Source of the DNA: Buttiauxella sp. A111
Lineage (GTDB): Bacteria; Pseudomonadota; Gammaproteobacteria; Enterobacterales; Enterobacteriaceae
Assembly (NCBI RefSeq): GCF_014189855.1
Contig: NZ_BJFN01000003.1
Location: forward strand, 1-64,000
Direction: 5' to 3'
Length of the DNA: 64,000 nucleotides
This document shows, piece after piece, positions 33,645 to 44,406 of the stretch. The translations under genes were made by a program, and so were the position numbers. The notes beneath the pieces are model-generated. The model saw only the letters and a list, made by a program, of their open reading frames with translations. It made no database searches and was not told the origin of the DNA. The first letter of the stretch is position 1, and the number at the start of each line of letters is the position of its first letter.

Positions 33645-34613
33645 ATGACTATGCCAACGCCACTGTGCCCGCATCGCATGCAGGTGCATCATATTCACCA
33701 GGAAACGCCGGACGTCTGGACGCTGTCGCTGATTAATCACGACTTTTATCCTTACAAGGCTGGGCAATACGCACTGGTGAGTATTCGTAATAGTGACGAA
33801 ACACTACGCGCTTACACGATCTCTTCGACACCCGGACTCAGCCCATTCATTACGCTGACCGTCCGTGGTATCGAGAATGGCGTTGGCTCTCAATGGCTGA
33901 CGCAAGAGGTGAAAGTCGGCGATTACCTGTGGCTTTCAGAAGGCCTGGGGGAATTTACGTGCCAGGATTTAGCTTCCGAACGTTTTCTGTTATTGGCTGC
34001 TGGTTGCGGTGTGACGCCCATTATGGCGATGCGCCGCTGGTTAGCGAAACATCGTCCGCAGGCTGACGTGCAGGTTATTTATAACGTCCGTTCGCCAGAA
34101 GATGTCATCTTTGCAGAGGAATGGCGTAACTATCCCGTTGCACTGGTTGCCGAAAATAACGCAACGCATGGCTTCATCGCCGGGCGTTTGACACGTGACA
34201 TTCTTGCTACCGTTCCGGATATTGCTTCACGCACCGTCATGACCTGCGGGCCCGCGCCTTACATGGAAATGGTTGAAAAAGAAGTCAAAGCACTGGGCGT
34301 GACGGATTTTTACTGTGAAAAATTCTTCACCCCCGTTGCGGCCCCCGTAAATAGCGGTTTGAAATTCACTACCCTAAAACCGCTGCGTGAGTTCTACGCA
34401 CCTGTGGGCAGCACCTTGCTGGCTGCGATGGAAAGCAACAATGTTCCGGTGAACGCGGCCTGCCGTGCCGGGGTTTGTGGCAGTTGCAAAACCAAAGTCG
34501 ACTCTGGTGACTACACGGTCAGCAGCACCATGACACTGACCGCAGCAGAAATAGCTAACGGCTATGTACTGGCCTGTTGTTGCCATCCGCAAGGTGATTT
34601 AGTTCTCGCTTAA
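33645..34613 (+). CDS. hcr: NADH oxidoreductase Hcr
   Basis: This flavoprotein transfers electrons from NADH to Hcp. It has 322 residues as in E. coli: an FAD-binding ferredoxin-reductase domain (RAYTISSTP), an NAD-binding domain (LLAAGCGVTPIMAM) and a C-terminal plant-type [2Fe-2S] domain with CRAGVCGSCKTKV and a distal CCCHPQG. AAGGAG precedes the ATG. It is cotranscribed with hcp and ends in a hairpin terminator. Confidence 0.96.
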   Translation: MTMPTPLCPHRMQVHHIHQETPDVWTLSLINHDFYPYKAGQYALVSIRNSDETLRAYTISSTPGLSPFITLTVRGIENGVGSQWLTQEVKVGDYLWLSEGLGEFTCQDLASERFLLLAAGCGVTPIMAMRRWLAKHRPQADVQVIYNVRSPEDVIFAEEWRNYPVALVAENNATHGFIAGRLTRDILATVPDIASRTVMTCGPAPYMEMVEKEVKALGVTDFYCEKFFTPVAAPVNSGLKFTTLKPLREFYAPVGSTLLAAMESNNVPVNAACRAGVCGSCKTKVDSGDYTVSSTMTLTAAEIANGYVLACCCHPQGDLVLA

Positions 34614-34621
34614 CCTCTCTC

Positions 34622-34647
34622 GTGCCACTCAACCTGAGTGGCACTTT
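34622..34647 (+). terminator. Terminator after hcr
   Basis: A 10-bp perfect stem (GTGCCACTCA with TGAGTGGCAC, loop ACC) is followed by TTT. The T run is short, so strength is uncertain. Confidence 0.7.
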
Positions 34648-34715
34648 CTGCCCCGCCTCTTCTGTTTCCTTGACTAAGCTTGTTTACGTTAACTGAATCG
34701 TGACAAGGAGAAGTA

Positions 34716-36437
34716 ATGAAACAGACTGTAGCCGCTTATCTGGCAAAAACTCTCGAAAATGCAGGTGTCAAACGCATCTGGGGCGTCACTGGCGATTCCC
34801 TCAATGGACTGAGCGACAGCCTGAACCGCATGGGTACGATTCAATGGATGCCCACGCGTCATGAAGAAGTTGCCGCTTTTGCAGCTGGTGCCGAAGCCCA
34901 TCTTTCAGGTGAACTGGCTGTTTGCGCGGGCTCATGCGGGCCGGGTAATCTGCATTTAATCAATGGGCTATTTGACTGCCATCGCAACCGCGTGCCGGTG
35001 CTGGCGATCGCCGCACATATTCCCTCCAGCGAAATTGGCAGTGGTTATTTCCAGGAAACCCATCCCGAAGAGTTATTCCGCGAATGCAGCCATTATTGTG
35101 AACTGGTGTCATCCCCGGAACAAATTCCACAAATTTTGGCGATTGCTATGCGCAAAGCGGTGCTTAATCGTGGCGTGTCAGTCGTTGTTTTGCCTGGTGA
35201 CGTGGCGCTGAAACCCGCTCCTGAAACGGCCAGCACGCACTGGTATCCCGCCCCACAGCCCATCATTGTTCCCGCACATGAAGAGCTTAAAAAGCTTGCC
35301 CAGCTACTGCGCTATAACGACAACATCGCCCTGATGTGCGGTAGCGGTTGTGCAGGAGCGCATGAGGAACTGGTGCAATTTGCCGCGACCCTGAAAGCGC
35401 CAATTGTTCACGCTCTGCGTGGGAAGGAGCATGTCGAATATGATAATCCTTACGATGTCGGCATGACCGGGCTGATTGGCTTTTCGTCCGGGTTCCACAC
35501 CATGATGAATGCCGACACGTTAATTCTGCTCGGCACCCAATTTCCGTATCGCGCCTTCTACCCGACCGATGCGAAAATCATTCAAATTGATATCAATCCG
35601 GGCAGCATCGGCGCACACAGCAAAGTTGATATGGCGCTGGTCGGGGATATTAAATCCACGCTTGCGGCCATTATTCCGCTTCTGGAAGAAAAAACTGACC
35701 GCAGTTTCCTTGATAAAGCGCTGGATAATTATCGTGAAGCGCGTGAAAGCCTTGATGAGCTGGCACAGCCAGGCGATGGCAACGTTATCCATCCGCAATA
35801 TGTCGCACAGCAAATCAGCCATTTCGCCGATGATGACGCCATTTTTACCTGCGATGTTGGCACACCGACCGTGTGGGCCGCGCGATATTTGAAAATGAAC
35901 GGGAAACGTCGCCTTTTAGGTTCGTTCACTCACGGTTCAATGGCCAACGCCATGCCGCAAGCACTGGGCGCAAAAGCAACCGAGCCGAATCGGCAGGTTG
36001 TTGCCATGTGCGGCGATGGCGGTTTCAGTATGTTGATGGGCGATTTTCTTTCGGTAGTACAAATGAAATTGCCGATCAAGATTGTGGTGTTTAACAACAG
36101 CGTATTGGGTTTTGTAGCGATGGAAATGAAAGCCGGCGGGTACCTGACTGACGGCACAGATCTGCACGACACCAACTTCGCGAATATCGCCACCGCCTGC
36201 GGCATCACCGGTATTCGTGTTGAAAAAGCTGATGAGTTGGATAGCGCATTGCAACGTGCTTTCAGCATTGACGGCCCAGTGCTGGTGGACGTGGTGGTGG
36301 CGAAAGAAGAATTAGCCATTCCACCGCAAATCAAACTGGAACAAGCCAAAGGATTCAGCCTCTATATGTTGCGAGCCATTATCAGTGGCCGTGGTGATGA
36401 AGTGATCGAACTGGCGAAAACCAACTGGTTCCGGTAA
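34716..36437 (+). CDS. poxB: Pyruvate dehydrogenase (quinone) PoxB
   Basis: This peripheral membrane flavoprotein oxidatively decarboxylates pyruvate to acetate and CO2, feeding electrons to ubiquinone. It has 573 residues (572 in E. coli). The thiamine-diphosphate domain motif begins CGDGGFSM and ends VVFNN; the catalytic Glu lies in [10 protein letters not shown] near residue 50. The C-terminal lipid-activated amphipathic segment is present. AAGGAG precedes the ATG. In E. coli it is RpoS-dependent; I could not define the promoter here. Confidence 0.97.
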   Translation: MKQTVAAYLAKTLENAGVKRIWGVTGDSLNGLSDSLNRMGTIQWMPTRHEEVAAFAAGAEAHLSGELAVCAGSCGPGNLHLINGLFDCHRNRVPVLAIAAHIPSSEIGSGYFQETHPEELFRECSHYCELVSSPEQIPQILAIAMRKAVLNRGVSVVVLPGDVALKPAPETASTHWYPAPQPIIVPAHEELKKLAQLLRYNDNIALMCGSGCAGAHEELVQFAATLKAPIVHALRGKEHVEYDNPYDVGMTGLIGFSSGFHTMMNADTLILLGTQFPYRAFYPTDAKIIQIDINPGSIGAHSKVDMALVGDIKSTLAAIIPLLEEKTDRSFLDKALDNYREARESLDELAQPGDGNVIHPQYVAQQISHFADDDAIFTCDVGTPTVWAARYLKMNGKRRLLGSFTHGSMANAMPQALGAKATEPNRQVVAMCGDGGFSMLMGDFLSVVQMKLPIKIVVFNNSVLGFVAMEMKAGGYLTDGTDLHDTNFANIATACGITGIRVEKADELDSALQRAFSIDGPVLVDVVVAKEELAIPPQIKLEQAKGFSLYMLRAIISGRGDEVIELAKTNWFR

Positions 36438-36450
36438 AACGGAGGTTTAT

Positions 36451-36526
36451 CCCCTTCATACTTCAAGTTGCATCTTTGTTGGCTGCGCTCTCTTGCCGCC
36501 GCGATGCAACTTGAATTATTTTGGGG
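36451..36526 (+). repeat. ERIC element 3 (internally deleted)
   Basis: About 76 bp carries both ERIC ends (CTTCATACTTCAAGTTGCA and ATGCAACTTGAATTATTTTG) but lacks the central ~50 bp with the GGAGCTTAC/GTGACTGG core. It lies between poxB and ltaE, ending about 28 bp before the ltaE start. Shortened ERICs of this kind are known in the family. Confidence 0.85.
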
Positions 36527-36554
36527 GAACAATTCTGGATAATAAGGACCCACC

Positions 36555-37556
36555 GTGATTGATTTGCGCAGCGATACCGTAACCCGCCCGAGTGATGAAA
36601 TGCTCCAACGTATGATGGCCGCACCGACCGGTGATGACGTCTACGGTGATGATCCTACCGTCAATGAACTACAAGATTACGCCGCTAAAATCAGTGGTAA
36701 AGAAGCGGCGTTATTTCTGCCAACTGGCACTCAGGCAAACCTGGTTGCGCTGCTTAGCCACTGCGAACGCGGTGAAGAGTATATTGTTGGGCAATTAGCC
36801 CACAATTATTTGTATGAAGCCGGTGGCGCCGCGGTATTAGGCAGTATTCAACCTCAGCCCATCGACGCCAATCCTGACGGTTCATTGCCGCTCGACAAAG
36901 TTGCCGCGAAAATCAAACCTGACGATATCCACTTTGCGCGCACCAAACTGCTCAGCCTTGAAAATACCCATAACGGCAAAGTTCTGCCGCGCGAGTATCT
37001 TCAACAAGCCTGGGACTTTAGCCGCAACCACAATCTGGCGCTGCACGTTGATGGCGCGCGTATCTTCAACGCGGTGGTGGCATACGGCTGCACGCTTGAA
37101 GAAGTGGTGCGCTACTGCGATACCTTTACTATTTGCCTCTCTAAAGGCCTGGGAACGCCGGTTGGCTCGCTGTTAGTCGGCAGCCGTGAATACATTAAGC
37201 GTGCGACACGCTGGCGTAAAATGGTCGGCGGCGGTATGCGTCAGGCCGGTATTCTGGCAGCAGCAGGTTTGTACGCACTTGAAAACAACGTGCAACGCTT
37301 GCAAACCGACCACGACAACGCACATTGGCTTGCGGGTGAATTACGCGAAATCGGCGTTGATGTGACCCGCCAGGACACCAATATGGTGTTTGTCCGCGTC
37401 CCGGTAGAGCAAGCTGAAAGCCTCGGCAAATTCATGAAAGAACGCGGCATTTTAATGAGTGCAGGGCCAATCACACGCCTGGTGATGCACCTTGATGTGA
37501 ATCGCCAGCAGTTAGCCGAAGTGGTTTCCCATTGGCAGGCTTTTTTACAGCGCTAA
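36555..37556 (+). CDS. ltaE: Low-specificity L-threonine aldolase
   Basis: This PLP enzyme cleaves L-allo-threonine and L-threonine to glycine and acetaldehyde. It has 333 residues as in E. coli. The PLP-binding Lys is in the segment TICLSKGLGTPVGS, and HVDGARIFN carries the PLP-ring residues. The start is GTG, preceded by AAGGA and matching the family MIDLRSDTVTRP. It is probably cotranscribed with ybjT 17 bp downstream. Confidence 0.96.
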   Translation: MIDLRSDTVTRPSDEMLQRMMAAPTGDDVYGDDPTVNELQDYAAKISGKEAALFLPTGTQANLVALLSHCERGEEYIVGQLAHNYLYEAGGAAVLGSIQPQPIDANPDGSLPLDKVAAKIKPDDIHFARTKLLSLENTHNGKVLPREYLQQAWDFSRNHNLALHVDGARIFNAVVAYGCTLEEVVRYCDTFTICLSKGLGTPVGSLLVGSREYIKRATRWRKMVGGGMRQAGILAAAGLYALENNVQRLQTDHDNAHWLAGELREIGVDVTRQDTNMVFVRVPVEQAESLGKFMKERGILMSAGPITRLVMHLDVNRQQLAEVVSHWQAFLQR

Positions 37557-37573
37557 GCTGAGGATCAGGGACG

Positions 37574-39022
37574 ATGACACAGCCACAAAATATTCTGGTG
37601 CTCGGCGCAAGCGGCTATATAGGCCAACATTTGGTGCCGCAACTTGCCGCGGCCGGGCATCACGTTACGGCTGCCGCAAGGCGAGTTGAGTGGCTGGAAA
37701 AACAACCCTGGCCTGACGTCGTTTGCCGCCATGTCGATTTACAGTGGCCGGAAACCCTTCCGGCACTGCTGGAAAATGTCGATACGCTTTATTATCTGGT
37801 GCACAGCATGGGCGACGGGGCAGATTTCGTGGCCCATGAACGTCAGACCGCACTCAATTTACGCGATGCGCTGCGCGCGCATCCGGTCAAACAGCTGATC
37901 TTTCTCAGTTCGCTACAAGCCGCAGAAGGTGACGGTGACTCAGAGCATCTGCGCGCACGCCAGCTTACGGCCGATATTTTGCGTGATTCAGGCGTGCCGG
38001 TGACGGAGATCCGCGCCGGTATTATCGTCGGTGCCGGTTCCGCCGCTTTCGAAGTGATGCGCGATATGGTTTACAACCTGCCGGTGCTTACGCCACCACG
38101 CTGGGTTCGTTCGCGCACCACGCCCATTGCACTAGAAAATTTGCTGCATTATTTAATCGAATTGCTCAACCATCCCTCACAAGAAAACCGACTTTTTGAG
38201 GCCGCCGGGCCGGAAGTGCTGAGCTATCAACAACAATTCGAGCGTTTTATGGCGGTCAGTGGCAAGCATCGCCCACTCATCCCCATTCCGCTGCCAACCC
38301 GTTGGATCTCGGTATGGTTTCTCAACATGATAACGTCCGTGCCGCCAACCATTGCCAAAGCGCTGATCCAGGGGTTGAAACACGATCTTCTGGCTGACGA
38401 TCGGGCATTACGCGCGTTGATCCCTCAGCAACTCCTGAACTTTGATGATGCAGTACGCGCGACGCTTGAAGACGAGAACAAACTCGCGAACTCGCAAGAC
38501 TGGGGTTATGACGCTCAGGCGTTTGCCCGTTGGCGTCCGGAGTATGGCTATTTCCCAAAACAAGCGGGTTGTACGCTCAATACTTCTGCTGAACGGGAAG
38601 ATTTATGGCAGGTGGTCAATCAGATCGGTGGCAAAGAAGGCTATTTCTTTGGCAATATTCTGTGGAAAACCCGTGGCTTAATGGATCTGCTCGTCGGTCA
38701 TAAACTGGCTAAAGGCCGTCCGGGACGCGAAATGCTCGAGGTGGGGGATCAGGTCGATAGCTGGAAAGTGATTATTGTCGAACCGCAAAAAGAGTTAACG
38801 CTGTTATTTGGTATGAAAGCGCCAGGACTTGGCCGGCTTTCATTCACGATACGTGATAATGGTAAGCATCGCTCGCTTGATGTTCGCGCATGGTGGCATC
38901 CACATGGAACCGCAGGTTTATTCTACTGGCTGGTGATGATCCCCGCGCATTTGTTTATTTTCCGAGGCATGGCCCGACGGATTTGCCAACTTTCCGAACA
39001 ATTGTCACATAAAGTCCGTTAA
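37574..39022 (+). CDS. ybjT: NAD(P)-binding DUF2867 protein YbjT
   Basis: This 482-residue protein (476 in E. coli) has an N-terminal Rossmann domain with GASGYIG near residue 11, resembling atypical short-chain dehydrogenases and NmrA-like proteins. A C-terminal DUF2867 domain (about 320-480) has a hydrophobic end at [16 protein letters not shown] that may contact the membrane. The function is unknown. It follows ltaE closely and is followed by ybjS on the same strand after 92 bp. Confidence 0.9.
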   Translation: MTQPQNILVLGASGYIGQHLVPQLAAAGHHVTAAARRVEWLEKQPWPDVVCRHVDLQWPETLPALLENVDTLYYLVHSMGDGADFVAHERQTALNLRDALRAHPVKQLIFLSSLQAAEGDGDSEHLRARQLTADILRDSGVPVTEIRAGIIVGAGSAAFEVMRDMVYNLPVLTPPRWVRSRTTPIALENLLHYLIELLNHPSQENRLFEAAGPEVLSYQQQFERFMAVSGKHRPLIPIPLPTRWISVWFLNMITSVPPTIAKALIQGLKHDLLADDRALRALIPQQLLNFDDAVRATLEDENKLANSQDWGYDAQAFARWRPEYGYFPKQAGCTLNTSAEREDLWQVVNQIGGKEGYFFGNILWKTRGLMDLLVGHKLAKGRPGREMLEVGDQVDSWKVIIVEPQKELTLLFGMKAPGLGRLSFTIRDNGKHRSLDVRAWWHPHGTAGLFYWLVMIPAHLFIFRGMARRICQLSEQLSHKVR

Positions 39023-39114
39023 GTTCTCCTAATCTTTGGTCTTCCCCATTGCAAGCGCTGCCATTTCACGGAAAAATGCGCAGCGTAAATCTCAATTACC
39101 ATGAGTTGGTCTAA

Positions 39115-40125
39115 ATGAAGGTACTGGTAACGGGCGCAACCAGCGGTTTAGGCCGAAACGCGGTCGAATTTCTTCGCGCAAAAGGCATCAGTGTTCGGGC
39201 AACCGGGCGCAACGAGGCCATGGGAAAACTGCTGGAAAAAATGGGTGCGGAGTTTATTCGCGCTGACCTTACCGAATTGGTTTCCTCGCAGGCCAAGGTG
39301 ATGCTGGCCGATGTCGATACACTCTGGCATTGCTCAAGCTTTACTTCGCCGTGGGGGACTCAAGAAGCGTTCGATCTTGCAAACGTCCGAGCCACCCGTC
39401 GCTTAGGTGAATGGGCCGTTGCCTGGGGCGTACGTAACTTCGTGCACATTTCCTCACCTTCGCTCTACTTTGATTATCACCACCATCGCAATATCAGCGA
39501 AGATTTTCGCCCTGTCCGCTTTGCCAATGAATTTGCCCGCAGCAAAGCCGCCAGCGAAGAAGTGATTCAACTGCTCGCGCAATCAAACCCGCACACGCGC
39601 TTCACCATTCTGCGTCCGCAAAGTCTGTTTGGCCCGCATGACAAAGTCTTTTTCCCGCGCCTGGTACAGATGATGCGCCACTACGGCAGCGTTTTGTTGC
39701 CACGCGGTGGCGATGCGATGGTAGATATGACTTATATCGAGAATGCGGTGCATGCGATGTGGCTCGCAACAGAGCGTTGCGAAACGTTGCCATCAGGGCG
39801 CGCATATAACATCACTAATATGGAAGCTCGCCCGCTGCGCGTGATCGTGCAAAAGCTGATTGATGACTTAGAGATTAAATGCCGCATTCGCTCCGTTCCT
39901 TATCCGATGTTGGATATGATTGCCCGCAGCATGGAGCGTTTTGGCAATAAATCGGCCAAAGAACCTGTGCTGACGCATTATGGGGTATCGAAACTTAATT
40001 TTGATCTCACCCTGGATACGACGCGAGCCGAAACGGAATTAGGTTATCAACCGATTGTGACGTTGGATGAAGGTATACGCCGTACCGCGCTCTGGTTGCG
40101 TGATCACGGTACGTTGATTCGCTAG
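39115..40125 (+). CDS. ybjS: NAD-dependent epimerase/dehydratase-like protein YbjS
   Basis: This 336-residue extended short-chain dehydrogenase (337 in E. coli) has the nucleotide motif GATSGLG near residue 7. At the usual YxxxK site the sequence reads FARSK (140-144), so the Tyr is replaced by Phe; as far as I recall E. coli YbjS has the same change, so it may be a family trait. Similarity to 3-beta-hydroxysteroid dehydrogenase/isomerases is general and the substrate is unknown. It converges on amiD with a short ERIC between them. Confidence 0.9.
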   Translation: MKVLVTGATSGLGRNAVEFLRAKGISVRATGRNEAMGKLLEKMGAEFIRADLTELVSSQAKVMLADVDTLWHCSSFTSPWGTQEAFDLANVRATRRLGEWAVAWGVRNFVHISSPSLYFDYHHHRNISEDFRPVRFANEFARSKAASEEVIQLLAQSNPHTRFTILRPQSLFGPHDKVFFPRLVQMMRHYGSVLLPRGGDAMVDMTYIENAVHAMWLATERCETLPSGRAYNITNMEARPLRVIVQKLIDDLEIKCRIRSVPYPMLDMIARSMERFGNKSAKEPVLTHYGVSKLNFDLTLDTTRAETELGYQPIVTLDEGIRRTALWLRDHGTLIR

Positions 40126-40132
40126 CTCTGAT

Positions 40133-40194
40133 TATACCCATTATCCTTCGAGCTGCAGGGGTGTTGGCTGCAACTCAAATTCTAATGGGTATTA
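40133..40194 (+). repeat. ERIC-like element 4 (minimal)
   Basis: A 62-bp palindromic element runs from TATACCCATTATCC to AATTCTAATGGGTATTA, keeping only the outer ERIC arms and GGGTGTTGGCTGCAA. It occupies the gap between convergent ybjS and amiD. The TAA of amiD is formed by its last bases. As a hairpin it could also terminate both transcripts. Confidence 0.7.
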
Positions 40195-41037
40195 GCTCTG
40201 ACCGTACTTTTCGAGTAACGCTTCTGCAATCGCTTGAGTTTGAGCATCCGCGTCACCGGAATATTTTGTTGGACGGAAATGCATCTGGAACGCCTGAATC
40301 ACTCTCTTTTGTTGCTCCCACGTCATTTCAGGCGTCACTTGATAACCATATCGCGATAACACATCGAGCAAGCTTCGCCTGTCCACGGGTTGGTAAGGCC
40401 CACGGCCATTCAGATAAAAGGCAACTCTGTTAGCATCCGGCCAGGCACCGATGCCCTGTTGTGCCAGTTGCTGCCATGGAAATAATGGGCCGGGGTCAAC
40501 TTTACGTTGCGGGGCAATATCTGCATGGGCGACCACGTTTTGCGGTTGGATTTGATAACGAGCGATAATCACTTTCGCCAGTTTTTCCAGTACCGAAATT
40601 TGCGCCGCGTTGAACGGGTAAAATTGATTTACCCTACCCTGCCGCGTAAAACCTTTATTTTCCAGCTCAATGCCAATCGAAGTGTCATTGATTCGCGTTG
40701 CACCGCGCCAGAAACTCACCCCTGCATGCCACGCCAATTCACTTTCAGGCACCAGTTGCCAGATTACCGGCTTGCCGCCAGACATCGGTGGCGTATCGGG
40801 TATCAGGTAATGAGAACTGACATTTTTGTCAGTTAAAGTGGATAACGAACCGGTGAAATCATCGGCGGTGTAGTGAATAACTAACACTTTCACGCGCGGA
40901 TACGCAGCCTGCGCACTGTGGCTCGTGTCGACTTTAAAATCGCCCTTATCGACGACATTTTTATCGCTAACCTCAGGCTTACTGGAACACCCCGCCAGCA
41001 GAGCCACAATGAAAAGCGTGACCAGGCGAGCTTTCAT
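40192..41037 (-). CDS. amiD: N-acetylmuramoyl-L-alanine amidase AmiD
   Basis: This outer-membrane lipoprotein, a zinc amidase, cleaves the bond between muramic acid (or anhydro-muramic acid) and L-Ala. It has 281 residues (276 in E. coli). A lipoprotein signal ends in LLAGC with the lipidated Cys at 17. The amidase_2 domain shows zinc ligand candidates H55 in VIHYTADD and H and D in [16 protein letters not shown]; a C-terminal peptidoglycan-binding helical domain follows. Its start overlaps the ybjQ stop by four bases. Confidence 0.94.
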   Translation of the reverse strand: MKARLVTLFIVALLAGCSSKPEVSDKNVVDKGDFKVDTSHSAQAAYPRVKVLVIHYTADDFTGSLSTLTDKNVSSHYLIPDTPPMSGGKPVIWQLVPESELAWHAGVSFWRGATRINDTSIGIELENKGFTRQGRVNQFYPFNAAQISVLEKLAKVIIARYQIQPQNVVAHADIAPQRKVDPGPLFPWQQLAQQGIGAWPDANRVAFYLNGRGPYQPVDRRSLLDVLSRYGYQVTPEMTWEQQKRVIQAFQMHFRPTKYSGDADAQTQAIAEALLEKYGQS

Positions 41038-41357
41038 CGGCGCGTTTTAACCGCAGTACCGGTGACGCTCACCATCAGCATACTTCCCTCTTTGCCCACG
41101 GTTTCGTAATCAATATCGATACCGACTACCGCATTGGCACCCAAACCTTCAGCTTGTTCCTGCAATTCCCTGAAGGCTATCTCACGCGCTTTACGTAACT
41201 CTTTTTCGTATGCACCGGAACGGCCACCGACGATATCGCGCACTCCAGCAAAAAAGTCGCGAAAAATATTGGCGCCCAGAATCGCCTCGCCAGTCACCAC
41301 GCCACAATATTCTGTAATGCTCTGCCCCTCGAGCGTTGGGGTAGTTGTAAATTGCAT
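41034..41357 (-). CDS. ybjQ: YbjQ family protein
   Basis: This small cytoplasmic protein of 107 residues, the E. coli length, belongs to UPF0145 (heavy-metal-binding-domain-like), which forms pentamers in solved structures; its function is unknown. Conserved segments include [20 protein letters not shown] and [15 protein letters not shown]. The start at [11 protein letters not shown] follows GAGGAG; nine upstream codons are open but not conserved. It forms an overlapping pair with amiD. Confidence 0.93.
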   Translation of the reverse strand: MQFTTTPTLEGQSITEYCGVVTGEAILGANIFRDFFAGVRDIVGGRSGAYEKELRKAREIAFRELQEQAEGLGANAVVGIDIDYETVGKEGSMLMVSVTGTAVKTRR

Positions 41358-41464
41358 AAGCTTCTCCTCTCTTTGTATCAACATCTTAGCGCATTACCTG
41401 CCACGCATTTTGACAACGATACGCTATGCTAAGTTAGTCCTCCTGAGAAGATAAGGAAATAAAA

Positions 41465-41992
41465 ATGCGCAGCTCAGTTTTGGTTCTTCTTCCGTGCGCG
41501 ATGTTACTCACGGCCTGTACTACCCCCGTAACGCCCGCTTTTAAAGACATTGGCACCCACAGCGGCCCTTGCATTGACGGCGGCCCGGATAGCGTGGCGC
41601 AGAAATTTTACGATTATCAAATAAGCCATAAAACTCAGGGCAGCAGCGCGATTACCGGCTTGCGTCCGTATATGAGTGATGCGCTGGCGCAGCAAATGCA
41701 AAAAGCCAGCACGTCGCCTAATGCGCAAAATGAATTTATGCGCAGCAACATGTTTACCAGCAACGCAGATGGCGCAGACAGTGCCGCAGTAGCCTCCGCG
41801 TCTACCATTCCTAACACCGATGCGCGCAATATCCCGCTGCGTGTCAACCTCACTAAAGGCAGTCAAAGCTGGCAAGATGAAGTGCTGATGATTCGTGAAG
41901 GCCAGTGTTGGGCAGTCGATGACGTGCGTTATCTTGGCGTAAACAGCCATGCGCCTTCTGGCAGCCTGCGTCAGGCCATAGAAACCGAGTAA
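41465..41992 (+). CDS. ybjP: Lipoprotein YbjP
   Basis: This predicted lipoprotein has 175 residues (171 in E. coli). The signal peptide ends in LLTAC, placing the lipidated Cys at 18, followed by TT, which predicts outer-membrane sorting. The remainder is soluble with no recognised catalytic motif. The function is unknown. It is divergent from ybjQ and upstream of artP on the same strand with a 212-bp gap. Confidence 0.92.
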   Translation: MRSSVLVLLPCAMLLTACTTPVTPAFKDIGTHSGPCIDGGPDSVAQKFYDYQISHKTQGSSAITGLRPYMSDALAQQMQKASTSPNAQNEFMRSNMFTSNADGADSAAVASASTIPNTDARNIPLRVNLTKGSQSWQDEVLMIREGQCWAVDDVRYLGVNSHAPSGSLRQAIETE

Positions 41993-42142
41993 TTTCCCCT
42001 GCGGGAGAGGGAAGGTAACCCTTGTAAATAGTCTGGAATTTTTCAATAACTCCGACATTTATTCTTACCTCCCTCCCGCCTCGCTATTTTGTGCTACCTT
42101 TAATGCACGCGAGTAGTTATTTTTAGGTTTTAACGCACAAAG

Positions 42143-42160
42143 ATTGCATAACTATTCTGT
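42143..42160 (+). promoter_or_regulatory. Candidate ArgR box upstream of artP
   Basis: ATTGCATAACTATTCTGT matches the 18-bp ARG-box consensus TNTGAATWWWWATTCANW at about 14 positions. It lies 45 bp before the artP start. A single box this weak may be fortuitous; a paired box was not found. Confidence 0.4.
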
Positions 42161-42204
42161 TAAAGGTACCCTTTGCGGCTTCAATTGCTATTCAACTTAT
42201 GCGC

Positions 42205-42933
42205 ATGAGTATTCAACTAAACGGCATTAATTGTTTTTACGGCGCACATCAAGCGCTGTTCGATATCACTCTTAGTTGCCCACAGGGCGAAACGCTGGTG
42301 CTGCTTGGTCCAAGCGGCGCAGGCAAAAGCTCGCTTCTGCGCGTACTCAATCTGCTTGAGATGCCGCGCTCCGGGCAACTCACCATTGCAGACAACCATT
42401 TCGACTTTGCAAAAGCGCCTGGCGACAAAGCTATCCGTGAATTGCGTCGCAACGTGGGTATGGTGTTCCAGCAATATAATCTTTGGCCACATCTCACCGT
42501 GCTGCAAAACCTGATGGAAGCGCCTTGCCGCGTCCTTGGGATCAGCAAAGATGAAGCACGCCTTCGCGCCGATAAACTGCTTGAGCGTTTACGCCTGAAA
42601 CCTTATATGGACAGGTATCCGCTCCACCTTTCTGGTGGTCAGCAGCAGCGTGTCGCGATTGCCCGTGCATTGATGATGGAACCACAGATCCTGCTGTTTG
42701 ATGAACCGACCGCAGCACTGGACCCAGAAATCACCGCGCAAATCGTCAGCATCATTCGTGAGTTGGCTGAAACCAACATCACTCAGGTCATCGTTACCCA
42801 CGAAGTAGAAGTTGCGCGTAAAACCGCAAGCCGCGTGGTTTACATGGAAAATGGCCACATCGTTGAACAAGGTGATGCGAGTTGCTTCGCAAAACCACAG
42901 ACCGAAGCGTTTAAATTCTATCTGTCACACTGA
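42205..42933 (+). CDS. artP: Arginine ABC transporter ATP-binding protein ArtP
   Basis: This is the ATPase of the ArtPQM arginine importer. It has 242 residues as in E. coli: Walker A GPSGAGKS (35-42), signature LSGGQQQR, Walker B LLFDEP. The second ATG ([10 protein letters not shown]) matches the family start; a Met two codons upstream is also possible, and neither has a strong ribosome-binding sequence. It leads artPIQM. Confidence 0.96.
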   Translation: MSIQLNGINCFYGAHQALFDITLSCPQGETLVLLGPSGAGKSSLLRVLNLLEMPRSGQLTIADNHFDFAKAPGDKAIRELRRNVGMVFQQYNLWPHLTVLQNLMEAPCRVLGISKDEARLRADKLLERLRLKPYMDRYPLHLSGGQQQRVAIARALMMEPQILLFDEPTAALDPEITAQIVSIIRELAETNITQVIVTHEVEVARKTASRVVYMENGHIVEQGDASCFAKPQTEAFKFYLSH

Positions 42934-42952
42934 TGTATCCGGGAAAATAACC

Positions 42953-43684
42953 ATGAAAAAAGTTCTGCTTGCCACATTATTAGCCAGCCTGAGCCTTTCC
43001 GCGACGGCTGCACAAACTATTCGTTTCGCTATGGAAGCGTCTTACCCTCCGTTTGAATCTATGGATGCCAGCAATAAGATCGTTGGTTTTGATGTCGATT
43101 TGGCAAACGCGCTGTGTAAAGAGATCGATGCAACCTGTACTTTCAGCAACCAGGCTTTTGACAGCCTGATCCCAAGCCTGAAATTCCGCCGTATCGACGC
43201 GGTTATCTCGGGTATGGATATCACTCCAGAGCGTGAAAAACAGGTTCTGTTCAGCAGCCCGTATTATGAAAACTCTGCTTTGTTTGTCGGCCAGAAAGGC
43301 AAAATTGCTGATATTAGTGCGCTGAAAGGCAAGAAAGTGGGTATGCAGAACGGCTCCACGCATCAGAAATTCATCATGGATAAACATCCAGAGATCACCA
43401 CCGTTCCTTACGACAGCTACATGAACGCCAAGCTGGATATGGAAAGCGGCCGTATTGACGCCGTATTTGGTGACACAGCTGTTGTCACCGAATGGCTGAA
43501 AGCCGATCCTAAACTGGCCGCTATTGGCGATAAAGTCACGGATAAAGACTACTTCGGTACCGGTTTGGGTATTGCTGTTCGTCAGGGCAACACTGACCTG
43601 CAAGCGAAATTCAACACCGCGCTGGAAAAAGTGAAGCAAGATGGGACGTACAAAACCATCTACGAAAAATGGTTCCAGAAGTAA
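42953..43684 (+). CDS. artI: Arginine-transport periplasmic binding protein ArtI
   Basis: This periplasmic substrate-binding protein of the Art system has 243 residues, the E. coli length. A signal peptide (MKKVLLATLLASLSLSATAA) precedes the mature protein. The family fold motif GFDVDLANALCKE and ligand segment GTGLGIAVRQ are present. It is a close paralogue of ArtJ about 1.5 kb downstream. An extension into artP is open but spurious. Confidence 0.95.
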   Translation: MKKVLLATLLASLSLSATAAQTIRFAMEASYPPFESMDASNKIVGFDVDLANALCKEIDATCTFSNQAFDSLIPSLKFRRIDAVISGMDITPEREKQVLFSSPYYENSALFVGQKGKIADISALKGKKVGMQNGSTHQKFIMDKHPEITTVPYDSYMNAKLDMESGRIDAVFGDTAVVTEWLKADPKLAAIGDKVTDKDYFGTGLGIAVRQGNTDLQAKFNTALEKVKQDGTYKTIYEKWFQK

Positions 43685-43689
43685 TCTGA

Positions 43690-44406
43690 ATGAACGAAAT
43701 GTTTACTTTAGCGAGCGCCGCCGGGATGACCGTCGGCCTTGCCGTTTGTGCGCTGATCATCGGCCTGGCTCTGGCGATGATTTTTGCCGTGTGGGAGTCT
43801 GCAAAATGGCGTCCGATTGCCTGGCTGGGTTCAGCTTTGGTAACGGTGCTGCGCGGCTTGCCTGAAATTCTGGTGGTGCTGTTTATTTATTTCGGCTCCT
43901 CACAGTTGCTGCTGATCCTCTCAGATGGTTTTGTGCTCAACCTCGGTTTTGCGCAAATCCCTATCCAATTACAGATTGAGAATTTCGATGTCAGCCCGTT
44001 CCTGTGCGGCGTGATCGCACTTTCCCTGCTCTACTCGGCTTATGCTTCGCAGACTTTGCGTGGCGCACTCAAAGCCGTGCCAATTGGGCAATGGGAGTCC
44101 GGCCAGGCGTTAGGTTTGTCGAAAGCCGCAATTTTCTTCCGTCTGGTGATGCCGCAAATGTGGCGTCATGCGCTACCCGGATTAGGTAATCAGTGGCTGG
44201 TATTGCTAAAAGATACTGCGCTGGTTTCGCTGATTAGCGTCAACGATTTGATGTTACAAACTAAAAGTATCGCCACCCGTACTCAGGAGCCGTTTACCTG
44301 GTATGTGGTTGCTGCCGCGATCTACCTCGTGATCACCCTCATCAGCCAGTACGTTCTTAAGCGTATTGACCAACGAGCGACACGTTTTGAACGGAGACCC
44401 GGCTGA
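43690..44406 (+). CDS. artQ: Arginine ABC transporter permease ArtQ
   Basis: This inner-membrane permease has 238 residues, the E. coli length, with about five helices and the permease-ATPase contact loop (EAA-like) around [17 protein letters not shown]. Its TGA overlaps the artM ATG by one base. It pairs with ArtM. Confidence 0.96.
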   Translation: MNEMFTLASAAGMTVGLAVCALIIGLALAMIFAVWESAKWRPIAWLGSALVTVLRGLPEILVVLFIYFGSSQLLLILSDGFVLNLGFAQIPIQLQIENFDVSPFLCGVIALSLLYSAYASQTLRGALKAVPIGQWESGQALGLSKAAIFFRLVMPQMWRHALPGLGNQWLVLLKDTALVSLISVNDLMLQTKSIATRTQEPFTWYVVAAAIYLVITLISQYVLKRIDQRATRFERRPG

